64,000 nucleotides of DNA. It comes from Paraburkholderia caribensis. GTDB taxonomy: Bacteria; Pseudomonadota; Gammaproteobacteria; Burkholderiales; Burkholderiaceae. The translations under genes were made by a program, and so were the position numbers. Shown here piece after piece: positions 34,461 to 43,336 of this stretch (the stretch's first letter is position 1; every line of letters starts with the position of its first letter). The stretch is from positions 1,488,001 through 1,552,000 of the forward strand of contig NZ_CP026101.1 in the NCBI RefSeq assembly GCF_002902945.1, in the 5' to 3' direction. The notes beneath the pieces are model-generated. The model was given only the letters and a program-made list of their open reading frames with translations. It did no database searches and had not been told where the DNA came from.

Positions 34461-35082
34461 TCGCGATTGTCCTTGTGTGGATGCGAGGTTTCAGCGGCGG
34501 CCCGATCCATTACACGTTGCGGCGGATCGAGGCTCCACGTCAGTGGCTACATACCCGTCGGCGGTTTGAAGCGAGCGCCGTGACATCCATTGTAGAAACA
34601 TTGTTCACCTCCGCGAGCCAGCGATAGGAAAGATAATCGCTACCGCATGACGCCCCGCTGCCGCCCATCGGACAGGCAGTCCGATGCAGGCTCGGCGGGC
34701 GGCGCCGCACGGTTCCGATCGTACCGGCGCCAAAAATACCGACTATATGCACGTCGTGAACTTCGGTATCGCAATGGCGCGAGTTGCCAGCGTAATTTTG
34801 TCGCCCGAAGGTTACGTCCATGCGCGGCACGGCTGCGCATCCCGAAGACGGCGGAGCACGCTGGGTAACCGGGCCAACTGCGTTCGAACGGACGCGACGG
34901 CACGGTGGCGTGCCGGCGACATCGCGTTCGAACGACTTTTGCACTTGCCCGGACAACCGCAGGCTGCGGCGACGGCAGAACGATGCAGCTTTGAGCGGCT
35001 ACATGCCGGCGGAGCAGCGCGAGGGCGCAGCATCGTGCAGCGGCCTCATCGGCGGCAACACAGGGCAGTACTGGAGAAACGA
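34461..35082. other. Divergent intergenic region uraH / guanine deaminase with two CGTTCGAACG palindromes
   Basis: This 622-base region has no gene I can support; long frames through it are Arg/Ala-rich and unlike any family. Two identical 10-base palindromes CGTTCGAACG lie at 34881-34890 and 34925-34934, 44 bases apart, and could be operator sites. A GGAGAA ribosome site lies at 35073-35078. Confidence 0.45.
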
Positions 35083-36492
35083 ATGACGATGCAAACCAAT
35101 TCAACCGGCGCGAGCGGGACGACCGGCCAACGCGGCAAGACGATGCTCGTCAGGCATGCGGATGTGCTGGTCACGATGGACGGCGAGCGGCGCGAGCTGC
35201 GCGACGGCGGGCTCTATATCGAAGATAACCGGATCGTCGCGGTCGGCCGGTCGGATGAACTGCCCGACGTAGCCGACGAAATCCTCGACATGAAGGGCCA
35301 TCTGGTGATTCCCGGCCTCGTCAACACACACCACCACATGTATCAGAGCCTGACGCGCGCGATACCCGCTGCGCAGGACGCCGAGCTGTTCGGCTGGCTG
35401 ACCAGCCTGTACAAGGTGTGGGCGAATCTCACGCCGGAAATGATCGAGGTGTCGACGCTGACGGCGATGGCCGAACTGCTGCTGTCGGGCTGCACGACGT
35501 CGAGCGATCACCTGTACATCTATCCGAACGGCAGCGGGCTCGACGACAGCATTGCCGCTGCACGCCGCATCGGCATGCGGTTTCATGCGAGCCGCGGCAG
35601 CATGAGTGTCGGGCAGAAGGACGGCGGCCTGCCGCCGGACTCCGTCGTCGAGAAGGAAGCCGACATTCTGAAAGACACGCAGCGTCTGATCGAGACATAC
35701 CACGACGAAGGGCGTTACGCGATGTTGCGTGTCGTCGTTGCGCCGTGCTCGCCGTTCTCGGTGAGCCGCGATCTGATGCGTGAGTCGGCGGCCATGGCGC
35801 GGCACTACGGCGTGTCGCTGCATACGCACCTCGCCGAGAACGTGAACGATATTGCATATAGCCGCGAGAAGTTCGGCATGACACCGGCAGAATATGCAGA
35901 GGACCTCGGCTGGATTGGTCACGATGTATGGCATGCGCACTGCGTGCAGCTCGACGATGCCGGAATCCGGCTGTTCGCGCGCACGGGAACCGGCGTCGCG
36001 CATTGTCCGTGTTCGAACATGCGGCTCGCATCGGGCATCGCGCCCGTGAAGAAGATGCGGCTCGCGGGCGTGCCTGTCGGCCTGGGCGTCGACGGTTCGG
36101 CGTCCAACGACGGCGCGCAGATGGTCGCCGAAGTGCGTCAGGCGCTGCTGTTGCAGCGGGTCGGCTTCGGACCGGATGCGATGACTGCGCGCGAGGCGCT
36201 CGAGATCGCGACGCTCGGCGGCGCGAAAGTGCTGAACCGCGACGATATCGGCGCGCTGGCGCCCGGCATGGCGGCGGACTTCGTGTCGTTCGATCTGCGG
36301 CAACCGCTCTTTGCGGGCGCGCTGCACGATCCCGTCGCGGCGCTGGTGTTCTGTGCGCCGTCGCAAGTCTCGACGAGCGTGATTGGCGGAAAGGTGGTGG
36401 TGAAGGACGGCGTGCTGAACACGGTGGATCTCGGCCCGGTGATCGAGCGGCATAACCGTCTCGCTCAGACGCTGTATGAAAGTGCAGCCTGA
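35083..36492 (+). CDS. Amidohydrolase: guanine/8-oxoguanine deaminase
   Basis: The 469-residue protein belongs to the Trp/Atz amidohydrolase family with the metal-binding HHH (NTHHHMYQ, His83-85), a later His in HTHLAENVNDI and the Asp of LGVDGSASNDG. It resembles 8-oxoguanine deaminase and guanine deaminase sequences. In this context deamination of guanine to xanthine would feed the uricolytic branch. Which purine is preferred cannot be read. ATG 35083 follows GGAGAA and a 134-residue upstream extension is unsupported. Confidence 0.88.
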   Translation: MTMQTNSTGASGTTGQRGKTMLVRHADVLVTMDGERRELRDGGLYIEDNRIVAVGRSDELPDVADEILDMKGHLVIPGLVNTHHHMYQSLTRAIPAAQDAELFGWLTSLYKVWANLTPEMIEVSTLTAMAELLLSGCTTSSDHLYIYPNGSGLDDSIAAARRIGMRFHASRGSMSVGQKDGGLPPDSVVEKEADILKDTQRLIETYHDEGRYAMLRVVVAPCSPFSVSRDLMRESAAMARHYGVSLHTHLAENVNDIAYSREKFGMTPAEYAEDLGWIGHDVWHAHCVQLDDAGIRLFARTGTGVAHCPCSNMRLASGIAPVKKMRLAGVPVGLGVDGSASNDGAQMVAEVRQALLLQRVGFGPDAMTAREALEIATLGGAKVLNRDDIGALAPGMAADFVSFDLRQPLFAGALHDPVAALVFCAPSQVSTSVIGGKVVVKDGVLNTVDLGPVIERHNRLAQTLYESAA

Positions 36493-36507
36493 GCGCGTGG
36501 CATGAAA

Positions 36508-36538
36508 GCAGGGCGGCGGCGCGGAGCCGTCGCCTGCA
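36508..36538. terminator. Imperfect GC hairpin between convergent genes
   Basis: GCAGGGCGGCGGC and GCCGTCGCCTGC pair with two mismatches around GCGGA between the deaminase and the convergent LysR gene. No T tract, so termination is only possible. Confidence 0.35.
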
Positions 36539-36573
36539 CCTTAGTGCCTTGCATGCTGTGAGTGAAAGGAAAA

Positions 36574-37503
36574 CTACTTCGCAATCAAAGTCTTGGTCGC
36601 TTCGGCGACGAGGCTACGCAACCAGCGCACTTCATCGGAGTAGTGCACACGCTCATGCCACAGCTGGTAATACTGCATCGGCGGGAAATCCAGCGGCGCG
36701 GGCACGACGGTCAATGGCAGGAACTTCGCGTAGTAGTCGGCGAACAGGCGCGTGGTCGTGAAGATCAGATCGGATTTGATCAGCACGTACGGCGCGAGGT
36801 TGAAGTAGGGCAGTGTGACGACGACATGGCGCTTGAGGCGCTCGCGCGCGAGATGCACGTCGATCGCGCCGCGCTGGCCGACGGAATAGGGCGTCGGTGC
36901 GAGATGCGGTGCGTTCAGATACTGGTCGAGCGTCAGGCCGCCGCGCTTTGCGAATGGATGCGTGTTGCTCATCAGGCACACGATCTGGTCGACGAACAGA
37001 TTGGACAGGTGCAGTTGCTCGGGCGGTTCCGGCCAGTTTCCGACCACGATGTCGAGCTTGCCGTCCTCGAGCGCCAGTTCGTAGTCGAACGCGGGGCCGA
37101 GCGAGTGGAACTCGAGTGTCGCGTTCGGCGCGGCCTGGCGGAAGCGCTCGACGACGGTCGGCACGAACAGGACGTTCAGATAGTCCGGGCAGCCGATCCG
37201 GTAGCAGCGGATCGACGTCGCAGGATCGAAGTTGTGTTGCTGAAATTTAATGCGTTCGATTTCGCGCAGTGCATTTTGCACGGGTTCGAGCAGGCGCAGC
37301 CCGTACTCGGTCGGCACCATGCCGGATTTGCCGCGCACGAGAAGCGGGTCGCCCGTGATGTCGCGCAGCCGACGCAGCGCGGCGCTGATCGCGGGTTGCG
37401 ACTGGTTTAGTTTGACGGCGGCGCGCGTGACACTGCGCTCCATCAGAAGGGTGTGCAAGACGCGCAGTAGGTAGGTGTCGATCGCCTCGCGTTGCTGACT
37501 CAT
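36574..37503 (-). CDS. LysR-family transcriptional regulator
   Basis: The 309-residue protein has the N-terminal LysR helix-turn-helix (LLRVLHTLLMERSVTRAAVK, then LNQSQPAISAALRRLRDIT) and the type 2 periplasmic-binding-like effector domain from about residue 95. It is convergent with the deaminase gene and divergent from the nucleoside ABC transporter, so it is the likely activator of the latter. Effector unknown; a purine or nucleoside is plausible. Confidence 0.92.
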   Translation of the reverse strand: MSQQREAIDTYLLRVLHTLLMERSVTRAAVKLNQSQPAISAALRRLRDITGDPLLVRGKSGMVPTEYGLRLLEPVQNALREIERIKFQQHNFDPATSIRCYRIGCPDYLNVLFVPTVVERFRQAAPNATLEFHSLGPAFDYELALEDGKLDIVVGNWPEPPEQLHLSNLFVDQIVCLMSNTHPFAKRGGLTLDQYLNAPHLAPTPYSVGQRGAIDVHLARERLKRHVVVTLPYFNLAPYVLIKSDLIFTTTRLFADYYAKFLPLTVVPAPLDFPPMQYYQLWHERVHYSDEVRWLRSLVAEATKTLIAK

Positions 37504-37820
37504 GACTTCTCCGAAATATATGTTCTGGCTGATCGAACAGGCTTGGGGGTATATGCGTTTTAATATAGAGATAAGAAACCGTCAAGGGTGGGATACCCGC
37601 AAACCACGCTGCGGCGCGGCTCTGCGGGAATTTTGGCGGCTCGACTGGGAGGAGCGATTTCGGTATCGTCGATCGGCTGCGGTAGCACGACGCGCGCGTC
37701 CGGGGCCGGAATTTCGAGCGGGATTTGAACTGGCGTTCAAACGGGATTCGAGCAGGACTCAAGCGGGGAGCGCGCGAGCGACGCTCCGTGCCGCCGGCCA
37801 CACGCGTAATACGGAACAAC
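37504..37820. other. Divergent region LysR / nucleoside ABC transporter
   Basis: This 317-base region is AT-rich near the LysR end. It holds a TATA-N10-TATA arrangement around 37551-37568, of the general shape of a LysR operator (TN11A), but I could not identify a firm site. No gene. Confidence 0.4.
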
Positions 37821-39449
37821 ATGAGCGACACACCTAAAGGCGGCCCGACGGGCAGCAGCGCATACGCAAACGGCGCAAACCGTAGCGACGGCGCCACAGC
37901 GCGCCTCGCACTGACGGGCATCAGCAAGCAATATCCTGCAGTTCGCGCGAACGACGACGTCACGCTGATCGTCGCTCCCGGTGAAATTCATGCAGTGCTC
38001 GGCGAAAACGGCGCGGGCAAGAGCACGCTGATGAAGATCATCTACGGCGCGGTGCGCCCGGATGCAGGCGAGATCCGCTGGGAAGGCCAGCTCGTCGAGA
38101 TCGCGAACCCGGCCGCGGCGCGCAAGCTCGGCATCGGCATGGTGTTCCAGCACTTCTCGCTGTTCGAGACGCTGACGGTCGGCGAGAACATCGCGCTCGC
38201 GCTCGACGAGCCATTCGATCTGAAGGTACTGGGAAAGCGCATCCGCGAAGTGTCGGCGGAGTACGGACTGGACATCGATCCCCAGCGCCACGTGCACAGC
38301 CTGACAGTGGGCGAGCGGCAGCGCGTCGAAATCGTGCGCTGCCTGTTGCAGAATCCGCGTCTGCTCATCATGGACGAGCCGACCTCGGTGCTCACGCCGC
38401 AAGCCGTGCGCAAGCTGTTCGGGACGCTGCGCCGGCTCGCATCGGAAGGCTGCAGCATTCTTTACATCAGCCACAAGCTCGACGAAATCCAGGAACTCTG
38501 CGACACGGCTACCGTGATGCGCGGCGGCAAGGTGACAGGCCGCGTGACGCCGCGCGAAGAGACGCATGCATCCCTTGCGCAACTGATGGTCGGTCACTCG
38601 CTGCCCGATTACGAGCGCCGCGTGCACACACCGGGCGATGTACTGCTCGACGTGAAAAATCTTTCATCTGCCAGCGACGATCCGTTCGGGACCTCGCTCG
38701 CCGATGTGTCGTTCAGCGTGCATGCAGGTGAAATATTCGGCATCGCGGGCGTATCGGGTAACGGTCAGGCGGAACTGCTGGCGGCGCTCTCGGGCGAGCA
38801 CAAGGGCAATCGCGCCGATGCCGTGACGATCTGCGGCAAACCTGCTGGCAAGCTCGGCGCGGCGGCGCGTCGCCGGCTAGGCTTTGCCTTCGTGCCCGAA
38901 GAGCGGCTGGGACGCGGCGCGGTGCCCGCCATGTCGCTCGCGGAAAACGCGTTGCTGACGGCGCATCGGCAACAGATGGTGCGTTCGGGGTGGATCGACG
39001 CGGGCGCAATGCGCGCGTTCGCGAAGCGCTGCATCGAATCGTTCGACGTGCGTTGCGGCGGCGACGGCGCGCTCGCGCAGAGCCTGTCGGGCGGCAATCT
39101 GCAGAAATTCATCGTCGGCCGCGAGATTCTGCAGGCGCCGAAGGTGCTCGTCGTCGCGCAGCCGACGTGGGGTGTCGACGTCGGCGCGGCCGCGTTCATC
39201 CGACAGCAGTTGCTGGATCTGTCGGCGCGCGGCGTCGCGATTCTGGTGATATCCGAAGAACTCGAGGAACTGTTCGACATTTGCGACCGGATCGCCGTCA
39301 TTGCGCGCGGGCGCATGTCGCCGGCCCGCATGACGGGCGACACCAACGCGGAAGAAATCGGCCGCTGGATGGCCGGGCTGTTCGGCGACCGCGAGGGCAC
39401 ACCGCCTGAAGGTGCACCCCCGTCAGCGGGGCACCCGGCACATGCATGA
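37821..39449 (+). CDS. Nucleoside-type ABC importer, ATP-binding protein (two ABC domains)
   Basis: The 542-residue protein carries two fused ABC domains, as in BMP-type nucleoside and sugar importers. Domain 1 has Walker A GENGAGKST, signature LTVGERQRVEIVR and Walker B LLIMDEPTSVL. Domain 2 has the degenerate Walker A GVSGNGQAEL, signature LSGGNLQKFIVGRE and a Walker B ending AQPTWGVD, with the changes usual in this family. It is first of a four-gene operon with two permeases and a BMP-type binding protein. ATG 37821 was chosen over an upstream frame to 37725 by the family N-terminus (TARLALTGISKQYPAV). Confidence 0.92.
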   Translation: MSDTPKGGPTGSSAYANGANRSDGATARLALTGISKQYPAVRANDDVTLIVAPGEIHAVLGENGAGKSTLMKIIYGAVRPDAGEIRWEGQLVEIANPAAARKLGIGMVFQHFSLFETLTVGENIALALDEPFDLKVLGKRIREVSAEYGLDIDPQRHVHSLTVGERQRVEIVRCLLQNPRLLIMDEPTSVLTPQAVRKLFGTLRRLASEGCSILYISHKLDEIQELCDTATVMRGGKVTGRVTPREETHASLAQLMVGHSLPDYERRVHTPGDVLLDVKNLSSASDDPFGTSLADVSFSVHAGEIFGIAGVSGNGQAELLAALSGEHKGNRADAVTICGKPAGKLGAAARRRLGFAFVPEERLGRGAVPAMSLAENALLTAHRQQMVRSGWIDAGAMRAFAKRCIESFDVRCGGDGALAQSLSGGNLQKFIVGREILQAPKVLVVAQPTWGVDVGAAAFIRQQLLDLSARGVAILVISEELEELFDICDRIAVIARGRMSPARMTGDTNAEEIGRWMAGLFGDREGTPPEGAPPSAGHPAHA

Positions 39450-39514
39450 AATGTGATGCATGCACTGAAGTGCTTACGAATGCAACTGCACAGACAACAT
39501 CGACAACACGCACA

Positions 39515-40615
39515 ATGATTCTTCCGTATCGACTCGAAGCCCGCACGTCGCCGTCACGAACGATGCAGCTTGCCGTGCCGCTGATCGCCGCGCTTCTCAC
39601 GCTTGTGATCGGCTATCTGATCTTCAGTCTCGTCGGGCGTGACCCGGGGCAGGCGATGGCCGCGTTCTTCATCGAGCCGCTGTCGAGCGTCAACGGCTGG
39701 GCCGAACTGCTGCTGAAGGCGTCGCCGTTGTGCCTGATCGGGCTGGGCCTTGCCATCGGCTACCGCGCGAACGTGTGGAACATCGGCGCGGAAGGGCAGA
39801 TGCTGCTCGGCGGTATTGCGGCGAGCGGTGTCGCGATCTACTTCGATCAGGCGACCGGCTGGTGGATCCTGCCGGCCATGATGATCGCGGGCGTGCTGGG
39901 CGGCATGGCGTGGGCCGCGATTCCCGCGTTGCTCAAAAGCCGCTTCAACACCAACGAGATTCTCACGAGCCTGATGCTCACCTACGTGGCCACGCAGGTG
40001 CTGATCTATCTCGTCAGCGGTCCCTGGCGCGACCCGCAGGGCATGAATTTCCCGCTCTCCGAAATGTTCTCAGGCGATGCACTGTACCCGACGTTCTATG
40101 GAGACTGGCACTGGAAATTTCTGAAGGGCACGCGGCTGAACGCGTCGGTCTTCGTGACGATCGTCGCGATCCCGCTCGTGTGGCTGTTCATGCGCAAGAG
40201 TTTCGCGGGTTTCCGGATGAACGTCGGCGGTCTTGCGCCGCTGGCCGCGCGCTACGCAGGCTTCTCCGACAAGAAAACGATCTGGACGTCGTTGCTGATC
40301 AGCGGCGGCCTCGCGGGACTCGCGGGCATGGGCGAAATCTCCGGTCCCATCGGCCAGTTGCAGGCGACGTGGTCGCCGGGCTACGGCTTCACGGCGATCA
40401 TCGTCGTGTTCGTTGGACGGCTGCATCCCGTCGGCATCGTGCTCGCGAGTCTGCTGATGGCTTTGCTCTACCTCGGCGGCGAAGCCGTGCAAACGTCGAT
40501 GCAGCTGCCGCAGGCGTTGTCGGGCGTGTTCCAGGGACTGCTGCTGTTCTGTCTGCTCGGTGCGGACCTGTTCGTCAACTATCGCGTGCGCCGTCGCGGC
40601 ATCGCGGCATCGTAA
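39515..40615 (+). CDS. Nucleoside-type ABC importer, permease 1
   Basis: The 366-residue protein is hydrophobic with about nine to ten helices and the BPD_transp_2 (RbsC-like) signature GYRANVWNIGAEGQMLLGG. It pairs with the next permease to form the channel. The ATG at 39515 (MILPYRLEAR) fits the family start; an earlier ATG at 39446 overlaps the ATPase stop (ATGA) and would add 23 residues without a membrane segment, so it cannot be excluded. Confidence 0.88.
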   Translation: MILPYRLEARTSPSRTMQLAVPLIAALLTLVIGYLIFSLVGRDPGQAMAAFFIEPLSSVNGWAELLLKASPLCLIGLGLAIGYRANVWNIGAEGQMLLGGIAASGVAIYFDQATGWWILPAMMIAGVLGGMAWAAIPALLKSRFNTNEILTSLMLTYVATQVLIYLVSGPWRDPQGMNFPLSEMFSGDALYPTFYGDWHWKFLKGTRLNASVFVTIVAIPLVWLFMRKSFAGFRMNVGGLAPLAARYAGFSDKKTIWTSLLISGGLAGLAGMGEISGPIGQLQATWSPGYGFTAIIVVFVGRLHPVGIVLASLLMALLYLGGEAVQTSMQLPQALSGVFQGLLLFCLLGADLFVNYRVRRRGIAAS

Positions 40616-40639
40616 AACCGTCGAAACAGATCAAATCTC

Positions 40640-41569
40640 ATGGATATTCAACAAGCCAGCGCGCTCACGTCGAGTGCCGTCGTCGCAGCGATTCCGCTGA
40701 TGTTCGCCGGCGTCGGCGAACTCGTCACCGAGAAGTCGGGCGTGCTCAACCTCGGCGTGGAAGGGATGATGCTGATGGGCGCCGTGACCGGCTACGCGGT
40801 GACGGCCGTGACGGGCAACCCGTGGCTCGGCGTGCTCGCCGCGATCGGCGCGGGCATCGCAATGTCGCTGCTGTTCGCGTTTCTCGTGCTGTCGATGCTC
40901 GCAAACCAGGTCGCGACCGGGCTCTCGCTGACGATCTTCGGTATCGGCCTGTCGGCCTATGTCGGCAAGCCGTACACGTCGGCGGCCGTGCGCGAGTCGA
41001 TCGGCACGTGGGTCATTCCCGGCCTCTCGAAGATTCCCGTGCTCGGACCTGCACTATTCAGCCTGACGCCGCTCGACTACCTCGCGTTCATCATGTTCGG
41101 CGTCGTCGGCTGGTTTCTGTATCGCACGCGCGCCGGGCTGGTGCTGCGCTCGGTCGGCGAGTCGCCGCAGGTCGCGCATTCGGTCGGGTTTCCCGTGATC
41201 GGCGTGCGCTATGGCGCGACGCTGTTCGGCGGCGCGATGGCCGGGCTCGCCGGCGGCTACTACTCGATCGTCAATCTGCATTTGTGGCAGGAGCAGTTGA
41301 CTTCAGGTCGTGGGTGGATTGCGCTGGCGCTCGTCGTGTTCGCGACGTGGCGTCCGGGGCGTCTGCTTATCGGTGCACTATTGTTCGGGGCAGTGACGGG
41401 CCTGCAGTTTTATGCACAGGCGATCGGCGTTCCGGTGCCGACGCAGTTCCTCGCGATGCTGCCGTACGTTGCAACGGTCGTTGTGCTCGTGCTGATTTCG
41501 CGCAATCCGAACACGATTCGCCTGAATGCGCCCGCGTCGCTCGGCAAGCCGTTCTTCGCGGCGGGCTGA
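40640..41569 (+). CDS. Nucleoside-type ABC importer, permease 2
   Basis: The 309-residue protein is a second BPD_transp_2 permease with the signature TEKSGVLNLGVEGMMLMGAV and about eight helices. It is the smaller of the permease pair (the YufQ/NupQ-like branch). It follows permease 1 by 24 bases and precedes the substrate-binding protein. Confidence 0.9.
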   Translation: MDIQQASALTSSAVVAAIPLMFAGVGELVTEKSGVLNLGVEGMMLMGAVTGYAVTAVTGNPWLGVLAAIGAGIAMSLLFAFLVLSMLANQVATGLSLTIFGIGLSAYVGKPYTSAAVRESIGTWVIPGLSKIPVLGPALFSLTPLDYLAFIMFGVVGWFLYRTRAGLVLRSVGESPQVAHSVGFPVIGVRYGATLFGGAMAGLAGGYYSIVNLHLWQEQLTSGRGWIALALVVFATWRPGRLLIGALLFGAVTGLQFYAQAIGVPVPTQFLAMLPYVATVVVLVLISRNPNTIRLNAPASLGKPFFAAG

Positions 41570-41646
41570 GCTCGGCGTCCAGCGATGCATGACAGTGCAT
41601 GCCAGTTCATCAAGTAAAAACATCTGATTCGACGACAGGAGAAAAC

Positions 41647-42741
41647 ATGAAGAAAAGAACCATGCTGAGCGCACTGGCGTTGGCCGCCGCAACGCTGGCG
41701 ACGGGCGGCGCGCTGACGCAGAGTGCGCAGGCGGCCGATGTCCCTGGCGTAGCATTCGTGTATCTCGGCAACCCCGGCGATGCCGGCTGGACCTACGCGC
41801 ACGACCAGGGCTCGAAGGAAGCGGAAGCGAAGTTCGGCAACAAGATCAAGATCACGCGTGTCGAGAACGTGCCCGAGTCCGCCGACTCGGAGCGCGTGTT
41901 CCGCGATCTGGCGAACAAGGGCAACAAGATCATCTTCGGTTCGAGCTTCGGCTTCCAGGACTTCGAACTCAAGGTTGCGAAGGACTTCCCCGACACGGTC
42001 TTCCTCCACGCAACGGGTTACAAGAAGGCAGCAAACTTCGGCACGTACGACGTTCGCATGTATCAGGGTGCCTATCTGGCAGGCGTCGCCGCTGGTTACG
42101 TGACGAAGACGAATACACTCGGCTTCGTCGCTTCCGTGCCGATTCCTGAGGTGGTGCGCAACATCAATGCATACACGCTCGGCGCGCGTTCGGTGAACCC
42201 GAAGGTGCACACGAAGGTCATCTGGATCAACAGCTGGTTCGATCCGGGCAAGGAAAAGCAGGCCGCCGAAACGCTGATCGGGCAGGGCGCGGACGTGCTG
42301 CTCCAGAACACCGATTCGAGCGCGACGCTGGCAACGGCTGCGGAAAAGCATGTGCATGCATTCGGCTGGGACTCGGACATGAAGAAGTTCGGTCCCGAGG
42401 CGCATCTGGGTTCGGTGGTCGCGCACTGGGGCGTGTACTACTCGGCTGCGATCCAGCAGGTGCTGGACGGCAAGTGGAAGAACGATCCCGTGTGGTGGGG
42501 CATTCCGCAGAAGGCCGTCAATCTCGAAGACATGAACACGACGGCAATTCCCGCCAACGCGATGAAGGATGTCGACGCGAAGCGCGCGGAACTGGCAAGC
42601 GGCAAGTGGGATGTGTTCACGGGCCCGATCAAGGACCAGACGGGTGCAGTGAAAGTGCCGGCTGGGAAGACGCTTGCCGATCCTGAACTGCAGCGTCTGA
42701 ACTGGTACGTCGAAGGCGTGGACGGTTCGTTGCCGAAGTGA
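41647..42741 (+). CDS. BMP-family substrate-binding protein of the nucleoside ABC importer
   Basis: The 364-residue secreted protein starts with a signal peptide (KKRTMLSALALAAATLATGG, cleavage after SAQA) and has the BMP/PnrA fold signature GNPGDAGWTYAHDQGSKEAE. PnrA homologues bind purine nucleosides; related proteins bind other small molecules. The later LGARSVNPKVHTKVIWINSW and DVLLQNTDSSA blocks fit. No lipobox Cys is seen, so it is probably soluble periplasmic. Its place beside purine catabolic genes supports a purine or nucleoside ligand. Confidence 0.92.
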   Translation: MKKRTMLSALALAAATLATGGALTQSAQAADVPGVAFVYLGNPGDAGWTYAHDQGSKEAEAKFGNKIKITRVENVPESADSERVFRDLANKGNKIIFGSSFGFQDFELKVAKDFPDTVFLHATGYKKAANFGTYDVRMYQGAYLAGVAAGYVTKTNTLGFVASVPIPEVVRNINAYTLGARSVNPKVHTKVIWINSWFDPGKEKQAAETLIGQGADVLLQNTDSSATLATAAEKHVHAFGWDSDMKKFGPEAHLGSVVAHWGVYYSAAIQQVLDGKWKNDPVWWGIPQKAVNLEDMNTTAIPANAMKDVDAKRAELASGKWDVFTGPIKDQTGAVKVPAGKTLADPELQRLNWYVEGVDGSLPK

Positions 42742-42829
42742 CGCCGCAGGCGCGCGGGATTCGTGCGGGGTTTGCTTTCCGCGATTGAAAGGCATGCAGT
42801 GCGCGTCTGTCGCGTCATGCACTAACGCC

Positions 42830-42868
42830 AAAAGCTGCATCCGGTTTTGTACCGGATGCAGCTTTTTT
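42830..42868 (+). terminator. Strong terminator after the ABC importer operon
   Basis: A 16-bp stem (AAAAGCTGCATCCGGT / ACCGGATGCAGCTTTT) with a TTTGT loop is followed by TT. Confidence 0.92.
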
Positions 42869-42939
42869 CATGGTTGCGCGGATCGTGCCGCCTGCAGGCT
42901 GCACGCTTCATGCAACCCGCTGCGCGACTCCTCCCGGCC

Positions 42940-43149
42940 TCAATCGTCGATCCGCAATCCGACCTTCAGTGTCACTTGCCAGTGCGAGACCTTGTTGTCT
43001 TCGATGTGACCGCGCGTTTCGATGACCTGGAACCAGTGCAGATTGCGCAGTGTTTTTCCGGCTTTTTCGATCGCGCAGCGGATCGCGTCGTCGCTGGACT
43101 TCGTTGACGAGCCCGTTAGCTCGATCTGCTTGTACACGTGGTCGCTCAT
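42940..43149 (-). CDS. Dodecin (flavin-binding small protein)
   Basis: The 69-residue product has the family hallmarks: VYKQIELTGSSTKSSDDAI, the flavin-contact Trp in LHWFQVIETRG and the VSHWQVTLKVGLRI C-terminus. Dodecin forms a hollow dodecamer that stores FMN or other flavins. The gene has a strong promoter at 43174-43201 and GGAGGT before its start. Confidence 0.95.
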   Translation of the reverse strand: MSDHVYKQIELTGSSTKSSDDAIRCAIEKAGKTLRNLHWFQVIETRGHIEDNKVSHWQVTLKVGLRIDD

Positions 43150-43173
43150 GATTCACCTCCTGATGGTCCAAAA

Positions 43174-43201
43174 AGTATAGGCAATGACTGTTGCGTGTCG
43201 A
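43174..43201 (-). promoter_or_regulatory. Predicted sigma70 promoter of the dodecin gene
   Basis: On the minus strand TCGACA (43201-43196) is followed after 16 bases by TATACT (43179-43174). The dodecin start lies 24 bases further on, after AGGAGGT. Confidence 0.7.
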
Positions 43202-43336
43202 ACTCGATTCATGCCGCACATCGCGTGCCCGGCATGCTGCAACGCGATGCGGCCGGTATGATGAACAGTTCACATGCCGTCGTTCGGCGGTGGAGGCAGT
43301 CCGTTGCGTGCGGTGCATTAAATGGAGGAGAGAGAA

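Noticed and set aside
34540..34956. A 138-codon minus-strand frame in the uraH/deaminase gap
   Set aside because: Arg/Cys-rich composition without domain features or ribosome site; likely random in GC-rich DNA.
39446..39514. Earlier start (ATG overlapping the ATPase stop) for ABC permease 1
   Set aside because: It adds 23 polar residues (with two Cys) not typical of the family; the ATG at 39515 is kept, but the overlap is noted as possible.
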